From contig JABVXV010000050.1 in assembly GCA_013365325.1 (NCBI GenBank), forward strand, positions 186,001 to 250,000: DNA of 64,000 nt. Reading direction: 5' to 3'. Origin of the DNA: Dipetalonema caudispina (taxonomy: Eukaryota; Nematoda; Chromadorea; Rhabditida; Onchocercidae). The notes under the pieces are model-generated. The model had not been told where the DNA came from. It did no database searches and saw nothing but the letters and a program-made list of their open reading frames with translations. Position numbers and translations under genes: made by a program. Below, piece by piece: positions 53,801 through 64,000 of the stretch (position 1 is its first letter; every line of letters starts with the position of its first letter).

Positions 53801-56800
53801 CACAATGCAGTTGTTTTTTCTTTTTTTTGAATTAATAAAAAATCCGAAAATGAAAAATGATTTTTTTATTAATATCTCTAATAACACGAAAGTTTTTTTT
53901 CTATCAGCCAAATACATATAAGTAAAAGAATTCTATGAGACAAAATCAAACCCATAAATAACACTTATCTCACCCTTTCTCCTCCCCTCTCTTATTTTTT
54001 CCAAATACATCCCATCAACAATGAAGGTTTTACCTCCAACGATAAAAATTCTTTGGCAAGTATATTTCCAGCAAACTTTCCACTTAATGCCAACTCCAAC
54101 TTCATAAATTTACCGTACACCGGCTTTTCACCAATCGAATAATGGAGCTTACCCTGCATAACATTTTACTCAATTTTTTAATTTAAAACAGTGCAATAAA
54201 GTGTCGGATTCATGATAAAATCTAGATAAACGAAAGTTATATGCATTGAAAAACATCTACCAGGAGTTTGTTTACCAGCTGAGTTTACAGTTTGCCTTTT
54301 AAATTACTATTTGCAGATTTGAAGATCGGGACTAAAAAACTATTAAATTCCCTTCAGGCTTTCATTTTCGACATCCATTTTAGGCATTCAGAAAACGAAT
54401 AAGAAGAAATATATCCTTTTATATATTCTTGATTATACAGATTTCTTGATTTAAACCGTAAAGGTCAAATTTGCCTGGATCAACCGTATGGAAAATTCCT
54501 ACAGGAAATACGTAAAATAAATTAGAACCACTAAAAATGAATGGTGCTTTATGAATTCATATTTATGACCATAAAATAAAAAGAATCTGCGCTCAAAAAA
54601 GCAGAAACTATTTAAATCATTTACTGTTTTTTGATAGAAGTATTGGAAACGAACCAAAAGTCTTTCATCGTCATTATCAAGCTCCCGTTTCACAGCTGGG
54701 ACGGTTTCGGTGGTAATATCAGTTTCGGAAACAATACTAGGAGGTAGTTGCGCAGGAGGATTATGGCAAAGATTTACTGCTGCCGCTGCTGCTGCTGCCA
54801 TATATGAAACCGTTGGCGGGTAGAGAATACTAGTTGGATTTGCTTGTATGAGCGTATTTTGAGGACTGAACTGTTGCGACTGAAAAGTAATGAATTTTGT
54901 AAATTTTTCTTGACAAAAATTATGATGCCAGGAAAAAATTTTTGCAAATGAAGAGGACAATAACACGCTGAGAGAAATCCTTTTCTACTTCCATCGTCTC
55001 TCCAAAAGGCAAAAAATAACGTCTTGAATATCCTTATGGAAAGGTACAAAGCAATCGATTACTGATACAATTGTGAAACTTGCTTGAGTTGCATCAACTG
55101 ATGGTGGAGTTGGGTATATCATGTAATCGCCAACTGATGGAGGACCGCCAACACGTGCCATCTGGAAAAATTGCGAGCTCAGAAATTTTTCTAAGCAATT
55201 TGGAAATTTCACAAAGAATATCAGATGATATCTTAGAAAGATCCGGATAAATCTCATTGAAACTATTCAAACATGAAACAGATTGTCAAAATAAAACTTT
55301 TGAACTGAAGGAAAAATCGGAATAACAAACCACATTTGCAACGGTTCCTCCCAAGATCTGCGTGGGTTCAACCCTTTCGTTACTTGCTGGAGGAGATAAA
55401 TGCACCGAATCAGTTACAACGGTCTAAAAAACAAACAATGGGAGGAGAAAAAAGACTTAAAGGTATGTCTTGAATAAAGTAAATTCTTCAGGGTATACTT
55501 TTTAAAGACCTAAATTGTAATTTTTCATTTGATTTCAGCCAAGAAAGCATTGGATGGTAAACTAGGGAAGGATGAAGTAATCGTCCTCCTCTTTCGATCT
55601 GTCTCAATACTGATCAAATTACTCCCCCCATGAATGGAAATTATTTCTCCTTTCTCCTTTATCACATTTGAAAATCATGCAAGCTACCTCACTTCTTGTT
55701 CATTTGGACCCTTATTATAATGAAAAACTTACATCAACCGGACTTCTTCTTTCTATCATTGCAATAGCGGATGGATTACAATCGTCGAGAAACAAAGGTT
55801 GAGTATCACAGTCCGAAGTGAAAATACTGGGAGTTAAGTTAACACTTGTACTTGATGGCAAAAGAGACCCGACTAAAAAAGAGGACCATCTCAATGAACT
55901 TCACGAAAACAATTTGCAGAAATTAAATTTTAGAACAAATTAAATGAAATACTTTCAAGCCCGATCCTTTAAATTCCCATAATATATCTAAAATTTTATA
56001 TCGACGTTCAGAATGCTACAGTACGTCTCTTTTTGGATATGTTTAAACTTTTATCTCTATTGACCACGTAAAAAAACACGTTAAACTTATTATTGGTAAT
56101 GGATACAATATTTTTGCCAATATTCCGAAAGAAAAAAAATTAGTTTACTTTGTGAGAACACCGGCAAATTGCGCAAACCATCTTGCGTTTGAGAAATTGA
56201 AGCAGTAGTAAGAGAGGATCCAGAATGCGATACTGCCGACCGACTACTCGAGGATTCAACTGCTTCGTCTTTGACCTCCAACTTGCATTCACGAAGTTTA
56301 AATTCATTAGAGCATGTGAAATTAATGTCATCACTGTCTTCATTATCTTCCTGCAAAACAAAATGCACCAATTTAAAAAAAAAATCTAGAATTCAATTTT
56401 TGATCTTATACTACTGCTCTTATGTAAAAAAAAAAAAAAAAGAAATTGTCCTGGGACGTGGTCTAAAACATGGAAATGAAGTATGGAGAAGGAACATGAA
56501 GCATCACAACTTCTGCAAGCATTTGTAAAAAAATTTGCTCATCCTTAAAAAAACACCTACACCAACTTTTGTTGTCAGAAATGACACATCCAGTGCTTCA
56601 ATACCACTCCATTCTAGCTTTTCATCGGCTTTTCGTTTTCGTCCCTTAAATTGTTTGCCCTGAAAAAAATTGTACTGATGAACAATATTTGTAATCAATA
56701 GCTTAGAACAGCTCATTAAATTCCACCTATTGCGGATAGCTTCTATTACTTGAGCAATTCAATTCTAAAACAACTTAAAATGGTCCTATTTGCCATAGAT

Positions 56801-59800
56801 GCTGAATTTTTGAAAACAGCAATCGACATTCCATTTTAACATTGATCTGTTGCCAAGAAGCGAATAACAAATTTTTATCCTTACTAAACATAAGAATTAA
56901 CGGATTTGAGAACGGACCTTTTTTAATCGCAGGCTGTTAATTAAATTCGGTTGTTGTTCTACAATCGTAGGCCCATGTTTTCTGGTTGATAATGAAGCGA
57001 AATCACTGCTTAAACAATCTTTCGATTGTATCCGACTCGATGATTCTGTTTGGGATGTATCACAAGCTGGAGAACGTGGCCTAAAATGTTGGTGATGATT
57101 TACTTCGGCTTCAAAAAAAGAACCGGACGTTCAGCGGAATGAGAATGATCCATAGGCACTGCAGAAGTACAATCCAATACATCATTATACTGCGGAAATT
57201 TTACTCTTAAATTAATCTCTAGTTGCATAAGGCGCATACGAAGCCATTTTCTTAAACTTAATCAGAAAATAAACATCAAAAATGGATTAGATTTACCGAC
57301 TAGTAGGACTTAAATTTTGATAGACTGGTTTGCAGCTTCCAATTTTACCAAACATTTGTACGGAATTTCTTTGCACTCGCCGACGTTCCGGAGATTCCAT
57401 TACCGCTGAAGCATCTGGTGTTTTCGGACATATATGTCTATCTTCTGCAGAGCACAGTGATCAGTAACAAAATCATATGAATTGAAGAATCACAAAAAAT
57501 TTCAATTCAACAAAGTTAGCAGGCAATTTTGACTCACTTTAATACAAAACTAATCAAATAAAAGCAAAGACATTATGGTTGTTTTAATGAATTAAAGTTA
57601 TTTAAACCGAGTTAAGATTCTTGATTTAAAGGGTATGACCTGGTTACCATTAATACAGCTATATTTATGCATTTAGAAGAAAATTTACTTACCATGCAGT
57701 GGATCAGTGCGTCCAGACCTTGAACTTCTGGAATTACGAAAATAGCTTTCACGTATCCAATCGAAATTATGTTCACCATCTACGGCTTCCGAACTGGTAG
57801 CTAGAATTTTCTTTTCCCAGGGCGGTGATCGTGGCGGTGACGGAGATCGTGCACAGGATGAAGAACGTCGATGAAATATGGCTGGTCTTCTGTAAAGCAA
57901 TGACAGTTAAACTGCTGTTAATTAACCTAGGAGAAAAAACAGTTGGATACGAACAGAAGACGTTCTACCATATTTTCTCAACTATTTACTTGTTTCTTTA
58001 TTCTTTTTTAAAAGAAGCTAACTAACTCTTTTCTCGCTTCCAAGCAGGAACCGTTACTTGGGAAATTAATTGGTGTACAACAGGGTTGACTAGGCTCCTG
58101 GCCAAGACAAGTGTCTGAAAACAACGGTACTCACCGATCTCTCGAATATTCATTTATTAAAAATGGCAAGATATTATGTGAATTGGCTATCGCCTTCTGA
58201 ATCAAAGTCGACTAAAAGTCTTCCCGCATCCTTTCTATGAAAACATCCAGAAGGATAAATGGACAAATACGTGAAGATGACTAAAACAAATTCTTGTAAA
58301 TGAACACTGAGAAAATGTTCAAAGATCAATCAGATACATGCCCTGCTGAGGTGTTATACATTGGGATGACAGACTGGATACAGTGGTCGTACCGCTAGAC
58401 TGCTGTAAACGACACTGGTTGCAACCACATCCTTCTTCACGATCCTTTCGTCGCATTCCATCCGTGAAATTCCATCTTAAAAGGGATTCGCAATGAATTA
58501 GCAATATTTGATTCAAAGCTATGAAACACTTGCACAAACATGCATAGCGTTAGGCCTGCTATAGAGAAGAATAACTATATTAATGCAAGGATATACTGCA
58601 TCTGCTTAAAGATATCGAAATTAAAACGCTGAAAAGTCCTATTTTTTGCAATTCTCGGCGTTCACGTATTTCTAGTCTTCCCACGTTCAAATTTCGGAAA
58701 ATTCAAGAAAAGAAATAAATTGAAAAGCGAAAAAATTCAAGTAAATGAAGAGTGGATAAAAAGTACCGGCAGTCATCATCACTTGTAGCAGCTGACATCA
58801 AAAGGCCTAAACCAGAAGAGGAGGGTGATTCTGTGTTCTCTTTCCGCCGATTATTTGCCGGAGCAATAAAGGATTCTTCGAAAAACCTTAAAAACGATTC
58901 TCTGACATTAAAAGCAGCATTTATAAAAGCTGTTCGAAGCTTTCTTCTGAGAAAATTATCAGTTTCTCAGTAATTTCCCTAGTTCACCAGGAAACTGGTT
59001 CGAAAAAGATATTTCAGCAGGATATACAATGATTGATTCCATCTATCCATATTCGCTGACACGTTCTAATTGACATTTTTATCCTGCCATTGTTTTTCTT
59101 TTTCGTAAATATGAACATGGGATATCGAAAAAACATCCAACCTGGAGCAAATTTAGGTGATCCAAATTTCAGAACACAAATCGGAAATTAAAAAAAAATC
59201 AACCTTTGTGCTGCCCGTGCGCCATTCACCATTGTTCCGTACATTGCGTTATGTCGTTCAGCACTGGGTCCTACGTCACATTCGCTTAACCTTTTTTTCC
59301 GTTTCCGGAATGACGGAGTATTTCGTAACCTCGTATGCCCTCCTGTAGCTGGCGGTGTTCGCGCGGTAAAACTGCTGCTATTTCTGCTATCGAAAAAGTC
59401 CGAATCGTCATCATTGGTAGTCTTTTCATTCTGTCTAAACTAATGTGTAAATTTGAAACCTCCACATTTTTAACACCCATTTGAGCAAATTTCATAAACG
59501 AGAAAACAGATATATAACCAAAGCAAATAATTCAGAAGCAAAAAAAAACTATTAATTGAATTATGTTTCTACAGTCCTTATAAAAACTATTAAATTGAAT
59601 TATGTTTCTACAGTTCTTATGGTGAAAGTCCTCATTCTACCAATAACTTCTCAATGCTGGTAGAAGTAATGATGACAATAGAAAAACCTCATCAGCAGGT
59701 CATCGGAAGCCTGAACAACAATCAGTGAACTTGGGTACCACATATGAACGCCATCCACGTCTACCAATACCATTTTTGGCAGGCTACTTTTGGCTGGTGA

Positions 59801-62800
59801 TGCCTGCAAGAAAAAAGCTACTCAAATTTCCAATTAAACTGAGCACCTAATTAGACGTTCTAAGATGCTTCATGTAGATGTCTCTTTAAATGAAACCTAA
59901 GTTCAACTGCATCCGAGATGCACTGTCACTACCAGGAGACGTGCTGCACTGCAATATATAGTGCGGTTCGACAAGAACGAAAAGAGTTTCCAGCTGTTAA
60001 GGAAAACTGGATAAATGAGCTTCAGAAATTTTCGAGAGAAAACTAACATTTTCGGTATAGCCAATGTAACCGACATTATCTGCCGAACTTAGGTTCCTCT
60101 CAACATTAACAATTAAACAGAAGAACTGCAACCATTCCGACCACAATTTATCCACGGCAGTTTTTGAAATAGTTCCTGCACCATCGTGACTACTACCAAC
60201 AGTGTCAGGATCAGCTGACGAGGATGGCACAGGATTTAATTGATGTGGAACAGAAGATAATGGCTCACGATAGCCGCTTGCATATGGTGTTGAAGAACTA
60301 GAGAAACTACCTAAAACAATGACTCTAACAAAGTAGCAACATAAAGCAAAACATATGGCAACATATATAAAATATTATAAGGATGGTAATAACTGGGTTG
60401 CAATGAAATGTACCGCTGATATCACAAAAGCTCCAAAGACGAAAGATGACAGGTTATATATATTGTAGAGTTAAAGTGAGAAAATTAAATCCGAAAGGTT
60501 GTGATTGGGTAATGATATCGAAATTATAACCTAATCTATCAGAAAGCAAACGAATCTGAAATGGCAAAATCAAAAAAACTGACTGGACAACTGGAAAAAT
60601 TGCAAAAGCTGTAAGAGAAATGAGCTGAAACATACCGCATTGTGGTGTGGGAGGTTGATGTTGTAATATCGGTGTAGTGGAATCCACAATCCTCGGTTGT
60701 TCGGGGAGTAACACGGCACGCATTGACCATGGTCCTAATATCACCGGTTGTTTCTTACCCAGATCCAAATGACGTCGTGAAAGACGAAATAAAGTTGGCT
60801 GTCGTTGTACAGAAACAGTTGCACAAACAATATTCTCACCATGAACGAAAAAATTGAAACTGATTCCATTCACATAACTGAAAGCGTGTAATTTTTGATG
60901 GATTTAACTTGATGTAACTTTACATGAACTAAAAAGGAAACTGTACGAGCAAGTAATCATATAATTAAAAGCTTAATGAATAAGAAAAAAGAATATATGC
61001 AAGAAGAAAAGTTCATGTTAGCATAAAAATACATATGTCCCCACTACTCTTCTCAACACCCTCCATCTTCTCCTCCCTCCTTGTCAACTAGTATAAGGTG
61101 GTAGTTATGTTCCATCGAAAGTGGACAGAGAAGTACCCGAGATTTCGGAATCGCACAGAGTTGTTATAAAACTTTTCCCACTAAAAGTTAAATGATATAA
61201 GATGAAAGGAGGTAATAAAATTAGTACTTAACAACGACTTTTTCATAAACATCGAAAAAGTTCAAGAAATACACACCTAGGAGAACAGTGTATACGATCG
61301 GATGAAGGCACTTCGTATGGTCGCGTAAAATATTTTCCAATACGAATATATCCATTTTTTAGCATATTCCTAAAAAGAATCGATTCCTCCGCTGAACTGA
61401 GTAGAGTGTGGAAAAATATCAGGCAGGAAATGAAACTGAGTACTTGACACAAATTTTATCTATTTCTGTGCTGATCAAAAAAAAGGAACAAAACTACCGT
61501 TCACTTTTACAATACTTTTTTCATTCCATGAAAAAAGCAAGAAAATGCAAAGTGCAAAATATTGTCAAGATAAAAAAATGATCTCAAATTTTCCAAAAAT
61601 GTTTAAATTTTAAAAAAGCGCATAATAACGATACTTGATCCTATGAAAACTATCGTTATTATGCGCTTTTTTAAATAAATTTCATCGTGATCCCGATCTC
61701 AATCATATAATTTCAACAGAATCATTTGAACTTACCGTTCTATCAAATTATGTAGTGCCTTGAAAAATAGTGTTCTCGTCTCATACTGTATACCGGGTAT
61801 CGACCAGTTACCATGACCATCTTCAGCACCTGAAAATTTTACTTTTTCGAACGGATTTTTTTTTCTAAAAATTTGGTAAGATATGTTTCTGTTGACAGTA
61901 TGTGTCGGATCCAAATATTAGATTCCTTATGATATGCAGGTTTACAATATTATGTATTATAATTTATTTCATCTCATCCATATGGTTAATTGTCCATGGG
62001 ATTTACCCAAGTTTTAAAAAATCTTGGTAAAAGTAATTCAGAATTACAAGGAAAATCGAAGACGATGAACAAAGAATCAATACCGAATGAATTAGTCATT
62101 GAGCAAAAAGAACTGAAGAAGTAAATAAATGAGAGTGAATCAAAGATATGAACCTTAACTGATTCTCTCAGATTTCTTGGAATATAAAACAAAGTTTTGC
62201 TCCGCAATACGGAAGCGGGAATGGTAGTCGCGTTATTAATGTTCTTAAGTCATAAAAAGCCCTTTCAGTAGCAATCAAACAAAAACATAAAGACGAAAAG
62301 AAGAAATATCTTAAAAAGTCAACGACATACATGCTAAATGACTGGTATATTCAGTGAGACAATCCGGTTCCTCGTGAGAATACCAGAAAACCCACAATTC
62401 TTTGACAACATCTATCCTGTAATCCGGTAACTGCATAGCTGCAAGTGTCCCAGTTGGCTGTGGTGGTTGTCGTCTCCAAGCACAGAGAATTCCTGCTTGT
62501 AAGCATCTTGCGTAAGCACTTAATACGGGATCTTGCTCCAGACTTGTCCAAGTTCTTTGCGACAAAGGTGTTGTTAAGCATTTCCACTTGAGACCATTCA
62601 ATTCCGTCTAGAAAAATTCAAAAATTCAAGAAAAAAACATTTCTCGTCCCATAACATCCCAATTACTCGGCATGGTATGGCGATATAAACTGCATTACGG
62701 AAGAATTTCAATATGCAGGTCGAAGGTTTCTTGACAACTTTATAACATCCTCTTATAGTTTCACACCTTATATAGATTTCACAATTTCTTTTCATTTAAT

Positions 62801-63442
62801 ACAACTATTCTTTTTTGCTGCTTATAATAGCTGGAACTTGGCAGGGTCTCTTTCTTTCTTTCCCTCACGACCTAATTGGCATTGATGAGTGAAAAAGGAA
62901 AAACGTTTATCTTCCCTTAACAAGAAGCTAAGCACAAAATAAGGACTTTATCAAGCCTCATGCTTGCAACAGCAATCAATATTAACGATATCCAGTTCCT
63001 ACTGACAGTGCAAACCTTGGAAGGATATTTAAATCTGTTCATTTTTGTTTACGTCTATTATCTCTTTATGCCAAGCAGAGCATTACGGATAAGTCCATTA
63101 TGATGTCATATGCCTAGTTTCGCATAGTAGACAAATAGGGCTTCCTAATTTCACACAGAAAAGTGGTACTATACTCTAACAGTAATGGTATCTACTAGTT
63201 CGCATCATAAATATGTAATTTCGCAAAAAACTCCTACAAATGCGTAATATGTTACTTTTCAAGAACACCTGTAAAATGCAAATTTGAACATCAATATGTA
63301 AATTAAATGGAAATCTTTGATTAACGGAATCTGTAACCTATCTCCAACATGATTACGCATTTTACATGCACTTTTAATTTATACTTACCAAAGCAAAGAC
63401 GTTCGTGTGACAGTCTTCAAGACTTCCACCATTGGTGGACAT
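42622..63442 (-). CDS. MED13: Mediator subunit MED13 (45 exons, about 2,680 aa), LET-19 orthologue
   Basis: MED13 links the CDK8 kinase module to core Mediator in the nucleus. The start is [18 protein letters not shown] joined to [10 protein letters not shown], which matches the human N-terminus ([20 protein letters not shown]). Further blocks in order: [52 protein letters not shown] region, [78 protein letters not shown], and the end [20 protein letters not shown] to NRFIN stop. Length is between human (2,174) and C. elegans LET-19 (about 2,860). The middle is low-complexity (Met, Gly, Gln, Pro) with an Ala-7 run. The ATG lies 1 nt after a strong acceptor. Only exon 14 has a phase problem (57,109-57,170). 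The C-terminal PIWI-like fold is family knowledge. Confidence 0.96.
42954..43045. repeat. Tandem duplication, 48-bp unit, two copies
   Basis: A unit beginning AACTGGAGAGAAATTTAAAT recurs after exactly 48 nt (copies at 42,954 and 43,002). The copies differ at only a few positions over about 44 nt. It lies in the last MED13 intron and has no coding role. It looks like a recent slippage or duplication event. Confidence 0.85.
47310..47345. repeat. Perfect 18-bp tandem duplication in a MED13 intron
   Basis: ATAATATTTTCAGGATAT is present twice head to tail (47,310-47,327 and 47,328-47,345) between MED13 exons 36 and 37. Each copy contains a plus-strand TTTTCAG, but MED13 is on the other strand, so the copies do not act as its acceptors. 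Confidence 0.9.
47998..54153 (-). CDS. MED13: MED13 exons 21-35 (low-complexity middle and start of the conserved C-terminal half), exon map
   Basis: Exons: 54034-54153, 53534-53768, 52992-53220, 52520-52910, 52154-52237, 51720-51964, 51337-51523, 51067-51194, 50632-50766, 50269-50377, 49782-49958, 49421-49609, 48863-49071, 48340-48517, 47998-48099. Exons 22-26 encode Met/Gly/Gln/Pro/Ser-rich sequence (for example [14 protein letters not shown] and [11 protein letters not shown]), typical of disordered Mediator segments. Exon 27 restarts strong conservation ([19 protein letters not shown], then DACPICSCN), aligned with the human cysteine-containing block. Exon 28 continues with [11 protein letters not shown] and CNCGF, exon 29 with [13 protein letters not shown], exon 32 with [14 protein letters not shown] and exon 33 with [12 protein letters not shown]. 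All junction phases agree. Confidence 0.88.
54655..63442 (-). CDS. MED13: MED13 exons 1-20 (N-terminal half), exon map
   Basis: Exons, high to low: 63389-63442, 62331-62607, 61736-61829, 61277-61369, 60636-60877, 60048-60310, 59688-59803, 59204-59434, 58767-58886, 58360-58475, 58027-58114, 57693-57889, 57297-57444, 56918-57250, 56567-56659, 56149-56350, 55733-55872, 55334-55423, 55069-55161, 54655-54879. Phases chain except inside exon 14. Exon 8 is read in the frame [20 protein letters not shown], then [13 protein letters not shown] competing frame over the same bases hits a stop. Exons 8, 10 and 15 carry basic clusters ([20 protein letters not shown]) that could act in nuclear import. Exon 12 is an SP-rich stretch (SPSPPRSPP). 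Exon 20 has the Ala-7 run. The large plus-strand ORF at 58,752-58,973 is a shadow of exon 9. Confidence 0.88.
59544..59620. repeat. Tandem duplication, 38/39-bp unit, two copies, in a MED13 intron
   Basis: AAAAACTATTAATTGAATTA and its continuation through TTCTACAGTCCTTAT (59,544-59,581) are followed at once by a near-identical copy (59,582-59,620) with one extra A and one C-to-T change. It lies between MED13 exons 7 and 8 and is noncoding. Confidence 0.88.
61609..61675. repeat. Perfect 25-bp inverted repeat (hairpin with 17-nt loop) in MED13 intron 3
   Basis: The left arm (61,609-61,633, starting TTTAAAAAAGCGCATAATAA) is the exact reverse complement of the right arm (61,651-61,675, ending TATGCGCTTTTTTAAA). 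They are separated by 17 nt (61,634-61,650). A transcript of either strand would fold into a 25-bp stem with no mismatch, about 67 nt overall. It lies in the intron at 61,370-61,735, away from both splice sites. It could be a young hairpin element, a small-RNA precursor or a fold-back duplication. No ORF overlaps it. Confidence 0.93.
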
Positions 63443-63450
63443 ACTGAAAT
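63443..63450 (-). other. Putative spliced-leader acceptor of MED13
   Basis: On the minus strand AAATTTCAG ends one nucleotide before the MED13 ATG (63,442). No cis exon can be read upstream, and nematode SL1 acceptors commonly sit a few bases before the start codon. Trans-splicing is therefore the likely use. A 5' UTR intron would be the alternative. Confidence 0.6.
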
Positions 63451-63511
63451 TTGGTGAAATCTTTAGTTATCACCAATAAAACAGCATGAAATACACTAAA
63501 AAACAGATTGT

Positions 63512-63655
63512 GTAGCAGCAGTAAGTAATAGTGGTAGTAGTGGTAGTAGTAGTAGTAGTAGTAGTAGTAGCGGTAGTAGTAGTAATAACAGTAGCAGTAA
63601 TAGTAATGGTGCCGATGATGATGGTAATAATAGTAGTAGAAGTAGCAGTTGCAGT
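63512..63655. repeat. TAG/GTA trinucleotide microsatellite upstream of MED13
   Basis: An imperfect array of TAG-type triplets, with a pure core at about 63,543-63,570 and decayed flanks (CAG, TAA, GAT variants). It starts about 70 nt upstream of the MED13 ATG, so it lies in the promoter or 5' region of that gene. The 100-codon plus-strand ORF across it (poly-valine) is a by-product of the repeat. Confidence 0.93.
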
Positions 63656-63886
63656 ATCCAGTAACTGTTATAGTGGTAACTGCAATAAAGGTAGTGTGTT
63701 GGTGATTACTTTCTGTTCTAACAGTGAAAATAAATCACAGTTGTCTTACATGTACATCACACTAAAATATGTTTTGAGGAAGAAAAATGAATTATTGCTA
63801 AATTTTTTTAGCCACCTTTTTCTTTTTGGCTAAAATAATAGGCTTTGTGACAAGGGAACAATAATAATAGAATAGAATGAAGCAGG

Positions 63887-64000
63887 ATGAAGTTGAACAG
63901 AACAGAAAAAATAAGAAAATTGATAAAATCAGGAAAGAGTAAGTCACCAAGATTCGGGCGCGAATATCCGGGACTTGGTGACGTCGAAGGTAGCCACATC
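63887..64000 (+). CDS. Short ORF running off the right edge (partial, unrecognised)
   Basis: An ATG at 63,887 opens 38 codons to the window end: a Lys/Arg-rich start (MKLNRTEKIRKLIKSGK) followed by SKSPRFGREYPGLGDVEGSH. From about 63,943 the DNA is markedly richer in G and C than anything nearby and contains a 9-bp inverted repeat (GTCACCAAG at 63,943-63,951 and CTTGGTGAC at 63,974-63,982). It may be the first exon of a divergent gene or the edge of a repeat. I recognise no family. Confidence 0.22.
   Translation, partial: MKLNRTEKIRKLIKSGKSKSPRFGREYPGLGDVEGSHI

Noticed and set aside
58752..58973. 73-codon plus-strand ORF
   Set aside because: Shadow of MED13 exon 9, which reads in phase on the minus strand.
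63531..63833. 100-codon plus-strand ORF beginning with a long valine run
   Set aside because: Produced by the TAG/GTA microsatellite. No conserved content.
1..64000. Mobile elements, CRISPR arrays, rRNA, operon-style bacterial genes or endosymbiont insertions
   Set aside because: No transposase, reverse transcriptase, spaced repeat array, rRNA-like or bacterial coding block was recognised on either strand.

Overview
The window is nuclear DNA of a nematode, most likely a spirurid or filarial-type worm. It is visibly AT-rich. Genes are cut into many small exons by mostly short introns that end in the nematode acceptor TTTTCAG or TTTTAG, and strong acceptors sit 1 to 29 nt before three start codons, as expected for spliced-leader trans-splicing. 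The species call is inference. I could run no search, so product names rest on my recollection of the human family members.

Layout. 1-682 may hold the 3' end of an unrecognised plus-strand gene. 2,119-32,755 (minus) is one large gene for an SZT2-like protein, the scaffold of the KICSTOR complex: about 63 exons and about 3,240 codons, with exon phases agreeing at almost every junction. Its longest intron (20,852-24,348) carries two plus-strand ORFs that it does not explain. A 1.8 kb head-to-head intergenic region separates it from 34,585-39,366 (plus), an 11-exon MYORG-like family 31 glycosidase of 652 residues with both catalytic aspartates. Tail-to-tail with that gene lies 39,554-40,790 (minus), a short, frame-broken relic resembling the C-terminal half of nucleoporin Nup88. 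42,622-63,442 (minus) is a complete 45-exon gene for Mediator subunit MED13 (C. elegans let-19), about 2,680 codons. The right edge holds a TAG microsatellite upstream of MED13 and a short plus-strand ORF running off the window.

How the genes relate. SZT2 (nutrient signalling to TORC1), the MYORG-like enzyme (secretory-pathway alpha-galactosidase family) and MED13 (Mediator kinase module) belong to separate pathways. I see no operon or functional cluster. No tRNA, rRNA, CRISPR array, transposase or bacterial sequence was recognised. The least ordinary signals are a perfect 25-bp palindromic hairpin in a MED13 intron, a 21-nt intron-like insert inside a SZT2 exon, opposite-strand ORFs nested in SZT2, two likely GC-AG introns, and the Nup88-like relic.
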